From assembly GCF_020360975.1 (NCBI RefSeq), contig NW_025408667.1:8990001-9054000 (forward strand): a DNA stretch of 64,000 nucleotides, written 5' to 3'. Shown here in pieces: positions 59,946 to 64,000 of this stretch. The stretch is from Hirsutella rhossiliensis. Lineage: Eukaryota > Ascomycota > Sordariomycetes > Hypocreales > Ophiocordycipitaceae. Numbering within the stretch: position 1 is the first letter of the stretch; every line of letters begins with the position of its first letter. Made by a program: the position numbers and the translations under genes. Below the pieces are notes generated by a model, which saw only the letters and a list, made by a program, of their open reading frames with translations, had not been told where the DNA came from and did no database searches.

Positions 59946-61313
59946 ATGGCGATATTTCCTACCGAACGTTTGCACGAGATTGCTATCGGGCGAACCCATG
60001 ATTCCAAAGACCGGTCCAAAATTGCTTCTCTCGAGGGGCTAGTTGGTGGCTTGTCGTCTGAAGAGTTGTGCGAGGCCCGCAAAGCTTACGTAGATCGTTA
60101 CTACGTCGATCCGGAACACCACCTCCGTAACTTCGATGTATTTCAAGAATTTCCGCTACTTAGATTGGACCCTGATCTTCTCATCGAATTGCTGGGTATT
60201 CTGAATAAACCGGACATTCAGAAAGACGTCACTTATATTGGCCATCTTCTCAAAAAGGCAAAGAACGCGTCTTTAACTCTTCAGGATCGGAAGGAATACT
60301 ACAGCCGGCTTCCACGCATAGGATTATGGGACTCGCCCGCGCGTAAGCCGTCTAATAACCAGAATGTCGATTCCTTTGAGCGGCGTTTGCGTATTCAGGC
60401 CTGGGCAAAGACATCTGCCGTGAACTTCGACGAGGCACTCAGGGAAATAGAAAACGGCTTCCCTATAGTGGCGTTCGAACTTGATACCCCAAGGGAAAGG
60501 AATATTGCAGTTATTGCAAGCTCGCACGGCGCTCAGTGGCAAGAGCTTGTCGATTGGGCGCTTGGAGTCCTCGATGCGGGCTATGCCGTGCAGATTTTCA
60601 CACCATTTGGACGTCCGCTTGCGATCCAGCGAGACAGCATGCTAGTCCGCGAGCCGCCCACAGAGGCTGTTGCCGTCGCTTTAGGTCTTCCAGGAGTTGG
60701 CCTTGGAGCCCCTATTCGCTTGGATCCTCTCCGCTTGCCGAAAAGCCGCCTCGACTATCTACTTGGGAACGTAGTTGGGGCTGATCGGTTCGATGCGAAT
60801 AGGTTCGGTGCTGTTTACCTAGCAGGCGGACTTGGCTTCAATGAGGTCGTGGCAGTCACCTCACCGAAAAGTGCCGCCGATGATACTCATGCAAATATCG
60901 CAGCGACACCCAATATCGCGGTAATGATGGGCAGCGCAGTTGAACACCGACTTCCTATTATTGCCCTCTGCCACGGTCCTACCCTGTTGGCTTGTTTAGA
61001 TATTGATATTGGTGGCAAACGCGAAAAACTGGTTAAAGGGGTAGAAGTGGCTGCCCTCCCTGCTCTGGAGCCCATGGTGCATGCGCAGGGAAAGCTGGAA
61101 CCCCAATTCAGCTTTTACACATGGAAGACACATGACATTCTCGCCGAAGCTGGAGCTTTGGTTAACGAATTGGAAGACTTGAAAGGTATGACGGTAGTCA
61201 GAACTGGTGTTCGAGATGGCTTGCACCTGGCCACGGGTCCTGGGCCACAGACTGCGTCGAATTTAATCAGCGCAACCACATCTGCTTTGGAAAAACGTTG
61301 GGGAATGGCTTGA
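59946..61313 (+). CDS. DJ-1/PfpI superfamily protein with long N-terminal region
   Basis: A 455-residue intronless gene starting at an ATG in good context (A at -3, G at +4). Residues 1-180 form a predicted helical region that I cannot assign. From 186 the DJ-1/PfpI (class I amidotransferase-like) fold begins: NIAVIASSHGAQWQELVDWAL, then GYAVQIFTPFG (212-222). FGAVYLAGGLGFNEVV (287-302) resembles the glycine loop of Hsp31-type members. The nucleophile elbow is IIALCHGPTLLA (338-349), with Cys342 followed by His343. DGLHLATGPGPQTASNLI (424-441) matches the C-terminal TG--P-S motif of the family. Relatives are glyoxalase III/Hsp31 holdases, deglycase-like proteins and proteases, so the activity is undetermined. 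There is no signal peptide, so it is probably cytosolic. It shares only fold-level similarity with the gene at 55372-56229. Confidence 0.9.
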   Translation: MAIFPTERLHEIAIGRTHDSKDRSKIASLEGLVGGLSSEELCEARKAYVDRYYVDPEHHLRNFDVFQEFPLLRLDPDLLIELLGILNKPDIQKDVTYIGHLLKKAKNASLTLQDRKEYYSRLPRIGLWDSPARKPSNNQNVDSFERRLRIQAWAKTSAVNFDEALREIENGFPIVAFELDTPRERNIAVIASSHGAQWQELVDWALGVLDAGYAVQIFTPFGRPLAIQRDSMLVREPPTEAVAVALGLPGVGLGAPIRLDPLRLPKSRLDYLLGNVVGADRFDANRFGAVYLAGGLGFNEVVAVTSPKSAADDTHANIAATPNIAVMMGSAVEHRLPIIALCHGPTLLACLDIDIGGKREKLVKGVEVAALPALEPMVHAQGKLEPQFSFYTWKTHDILAEAGALVNELEDLKGMTVVRTGVRDGLHLATGPGPQTASNLISATTSALEKRWGMA

Positions 61314-62117
61314 TCCCATATCTTTAGGATACTTGTTGAATCCTTAGAATCTACTGTCCCATAGCAAGAAACAGAGAGCTTTGGTCGTTGTATTGAGTTC
61401 TCCACTAGTCCTCGAAGGATATACTATAGGCTGGTCACAGGCTTGAAGTTGCTGCTCCGAACTATGATATGACTTTTCTAGATGCTCGCTGGACCGAACG
61501 ATTCGCCTCGTCACGGCTGCACTGGAATGTCCAAAAAGTGACCACCAGAAGAGAGTCCTCATTATATGGAGGAAAGATGGCAAATTAGATACTGCAGCTG
61601 TTGGCAACTGAGAGTTCTAGAAGCGTGCTGGGGTTGGTTGTCGGAGGCTGCCTTTGAAGCACCTCGTGATCTGGTATCTACTTGGTCATTGGATCTTGAT
61701 AGGCCTCTCGCAAAGGCGGTGTATAAGTTTGACTTGCGTGACGCAGCGCCTTTGGAACAGGATGGATCATAACAGCGGTGACTGACTTTGAATCAGGCAT
61801 TAATTGCATCGCATATAGTGTAAAACAGGCATGCACCTGGTCTAATGATAACCGCCGACGAATATGAATAGAAGTTTATACACCTACTATAGTCACTATT
61901 TCTCCTTAATTTTGCAACTTGAAGCGAGGCAGCTTCTCGGGGTAGTAGTTAGTGGGTTGAAAGACCAAACAAGCAATAGCATTGGGTACACAGCAGCGCG
62001 TAACGCGAGGGGGTTTATATTCAACTCTCTCCTAAAAACGCCCATCATTTAAGCCCGACTCTGGGTCTAACGAGTCAGTCCCAGCGCCGAGCTATACCGT
62101 TTTTGGGCTCTATATTC
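61314..62117. other. Intergenic sequence, no supported gene
   Basis: Frames of 62-96 codons are present without motifs. It is the shared 3' flank of two converging genes. Confidence 0.5.
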
Positions 62118-62627
62118 TCAGAAAACAGCTAGCCCCGCGACCCCGACCCATACCATGGCGGCTACACTGGCAAAACCTCTCGCAGCGCTGTTGACTACCG
62201 GGCTGGTAGAAGTCGGGCCGGATGCCGCCTGCCCCGCTCGGGTTCCGGTGCTACCACTTGTAGGAAGCTGAGTGGCGGTAGCCGTCGAGCCGCCCTTGCT
62301 ATAGAACTCGACACTGGCGCTGGAAACGAGCGCGCTGTAGTCGCTTGCCGTCAAGGGGATCTTCGTATAGCAGCTCTCAGTCGACGTTTTCGGATCAAAA
62401 AATGTCGAACCGGTGCAGATTGGCCAGCCAGGGCAGTTGCTGAGTGTAAGTTGTTGGCCGACGCAGCAGTATCCTTGCTCGTCATTTTCCTTGGAGTTCT
62501 CCTTGGAGAAGTCGAGCGACCCATGGTACACAAGAGTACCTCCCGGACATCTGCCGGAGGAAAAAATGCCCCTTTTGTCCACTTCGTTTTCGATCTCGTT
62601 GCCCAGGTCCGAGGCAACTCCATTCAC
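62118..62627 (-). CDS. Cysteine-containing cell-surface protein with GPI-type tail, 5' end unresolved
   Basis: The frame ends at 62118 and is open upstream to 62741, but no ATG lies in it. The first codon at 62627 is GTG, so an upstream exon with the start and signal peptide must be joined by splicing. A CAG acceptor (62684-62686 on the minus strand) is one option. The visible part (169 codons) has six cysteines, including CC in GYCCVG (52-57) and the CPGWPICTGS motif (65-74). A serine/threonine/glycine-rich stretch (113-148) follows, then a hydrophobic end (GFASVAAMVWVGVAGLAVF, 151-169). That order is typical of fungal GPI-anchored wall or plasma-membrane proteins. I know of no function. It could be a cell-wall or host-interaction protein. 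Confidence 0.65.
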   Translation of the reverse strand: MNGVASDLGNEIENEVDKRGIFSSGRCPGGTLVYHGSLDFSKENSKENDEQGYCCVGQQLTLSNCPGWPICTGSTFFDPKTSTESCYTKIPLTASDYSALVSSASVEFYSKGGSTATATQLPTSGSTGTRAGQAASGPTSTSPVVNSAARGFASVAAMVWVGVAGLAVF

Positions 62628-62741
62628 AGGATAACAACATGAGGAAGAAGTCCTGAACGCATAATGACCGGACTTTTGTGGTGCTGAGAGAGGTGGCGAG
62701 GAGAATCCGGCGGCTTTTAGACATGTACTGTATGCAAACAG

Positions 62742-63699
62742 TCAAGCAGGCGAGAAAATAAAGGGTGCCAGCAATATTTATATAACATATTTCTTCTTCC
62801 TTAAGTTCCTTGGTTCCCCTTGAATTGGGATGAAGGGAGACAGACCTTGCTAGACTATACGTGCTCCACAACGGTAATTTCTCTTTTCAGACAAGGAATT
62901 GACAACTTGGCTTAGCCAGCCTAGAACGTGGAGATCGTCGTCACCGGGCAGACCTAAAGAGCTGGAAAAGGAAATGGCCGTAATGGGGATGGCATAGGGG
63001 GGAAGGAAACAGAGTCACCATCTGTACAAACATAGTAACTCTCCGCTTGTAACTTTGTGTCTAGTGCTGCCGAGTCTTGTTTTCAATGGGGTGCTAGGCA
63101 GTTATTGTTCCAATCGTAGTTGTAAAGGGGATCTAGAGACGAAGTATTATTAGGTCCAGGGTGCTTTAGTCTTGAAATATGTGACTATTCTTTCCTCCGC
63201 CTAGCCTGCCAAGAAATTGTGCTCCTTGTCAATGGTAGGCAAGCTGCTACTAATTCGAGGTTTATCTTACGCACTCTTATACATCTACCCTAGCTACTTA
63301 GTCGATGAGTCCCAACCTCGACCTAGCCTCCACGTCACTATATACACATACCCTTTCCAGAGAAGCCCGTTCCTAAGGCGGGAGGGCTTAGGATCTTAAT
63401 CAACGAATAATTCCCTTTACCAGATTGCCCCTGCTATTTACGCAGAACCTCTTTATCTTTTTAAACTATTTAGGGGGTCTACTCTCGCAAACTCTAGAGA
63501 CAGTATCACCCTTAAGACTAGCAATAATTCAATCTTATATAGCAGTGTAAGGAAATCACTAGGTTGTGTAGGCAAAAGTAAAGTGACACTCCGACAGATA
63601 ACCTAGAAGTAGACCCTATATGCTATAGAGGTGCTGGTGGCAGCTAACAAGCAGCAATAGCTTCTTCTATCCTTAAGACACTTACTGTACTAATATATA
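62742..63699. other. Intergenic sequence grading into RIP-affected DNA
   Basis: This holds the unresolved first exon of the gene at 62118. From about 63,250 CpA and TpG become scarcer. No other gene is supported. Confidence 0.45.
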
Positions 63700-64000
63700 A
63701 TGTCGGGTAATAAATTATCGGACCACCTCTCTTATATAAAGTTATTTTAGACTAGTAGCTTAGCCTTATAAAAGTTAATAAGTAACGTTATACTAAGCCT
63801 AAGAAGCACTATCTTTAAGATTAAGCATAATACCGTAAAAACGTACTAAAATAGATTAATATTAGTGGTCTAAAGAGGTATAGGTATGCCCTATAAGTAA
63901 CCCTACTAAATCTCTAATACTTAATACTTAAGCTACTTATCTCTCTTTAGTCGATCTTAGCCGTTTTATAGTATGTCTCCCTGCTACTATTACTAGGGAA
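63700..64000. repeat. Start of a partly RIP-mutated repeat, running off the window
   Basis: From TGTCGGGTAATAAATTATCG (63702-63721) onward the sequence is TpA-rich with few CpA. The GGACCACCTCTCTTATA segment and the later AGTGGTCTAAAGAGG (about 63866) look like imperfect reverse complements. It could be the end of a DNA transposon or an LTR. Confidence 0.35.

Noticed and set aside
1..64000. CRISPR arrays or bacterial-type operons
   Set aside because: No regularly spaced short repeats were seen, and the sequence is clearly fungal in its RIP pattern and retroelement content.

Overview
The window is a piece of a filamentous ascomycete (Pezizomycotina) genome with two compartments. Bases 1 to about 52,430 are an AT-rich block in which CpA and TpG have been almost completely replaced by TpA, the signature of repeat-induced point mutation (RIP). 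Bases 52,430 to about 63,660 have normal base composition and hold a few intron-poor genes. A RIP-affected repeat starts again at about 63,700. A hypocrealean or other sordariomycete host is plausible, but the sequence does not prove it.

The AT-rich block is mainly one nested stack of retrotransposons, which can be unpicked from LTR lengths and target-site duplications (TSDs). Copia-1 (LTR start 714) carries in its right LTR a large Ty3/Gypsy element, here called B (6273-45758, minus strand, 706-bp LTRs, TSD ATTAA). B's left LTR carries Copia-2 (6954-13253, TSD AGATT/AAATT). B's interior carries a Ty3/Gypsy chromovirus, here called C (16525-31203, 450-bp LTRs, TSD CTATA). C carries Copia-3 (19261-25592, TSD ATAAA) and a solo Copia LTR (30226-30710, TSD ATAGT). 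B also contains a LINE with a non-LTR endonuclease and reverse transcriptase (about 35870-43225) and a possible further solo LTR (31806-32309). Right of the stack, 45908-51163 holds minus-strand LINE debris split by a short LTR-flanked element, followed by unassigned RIP-mutated sequence to 52,430.

Mutation load follows nesting order. The outermost copy (Copia-1) has lost CpG as well as CpA, Copia-2 and the solo LTR have lost CpA/TpG but keep CpG, and Copia-3 is the least damaged and still shows YVDD, DSGA, zinc-knuckle and integrase motifs. None of the elements has an intact polyprotein.

The euchromatic part has two intronless genes of the DJ-1/PfpI (class I glutamine amidotransferase-like) superfamily: a secreted one (55372-56229, minus) and a larger one with a long unassigned N-terminal region (59946-61313, plus). 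It also has a cysteine-containing gene with a C-terminal hydrophobic tail typical of GPI-anchored proteins (62118-62627, minus, 5' end unresolved). The rest is intergenic sequence with a few weak small-ORF candidates. No rRNA, tRNA or CRISPR array was recognised.
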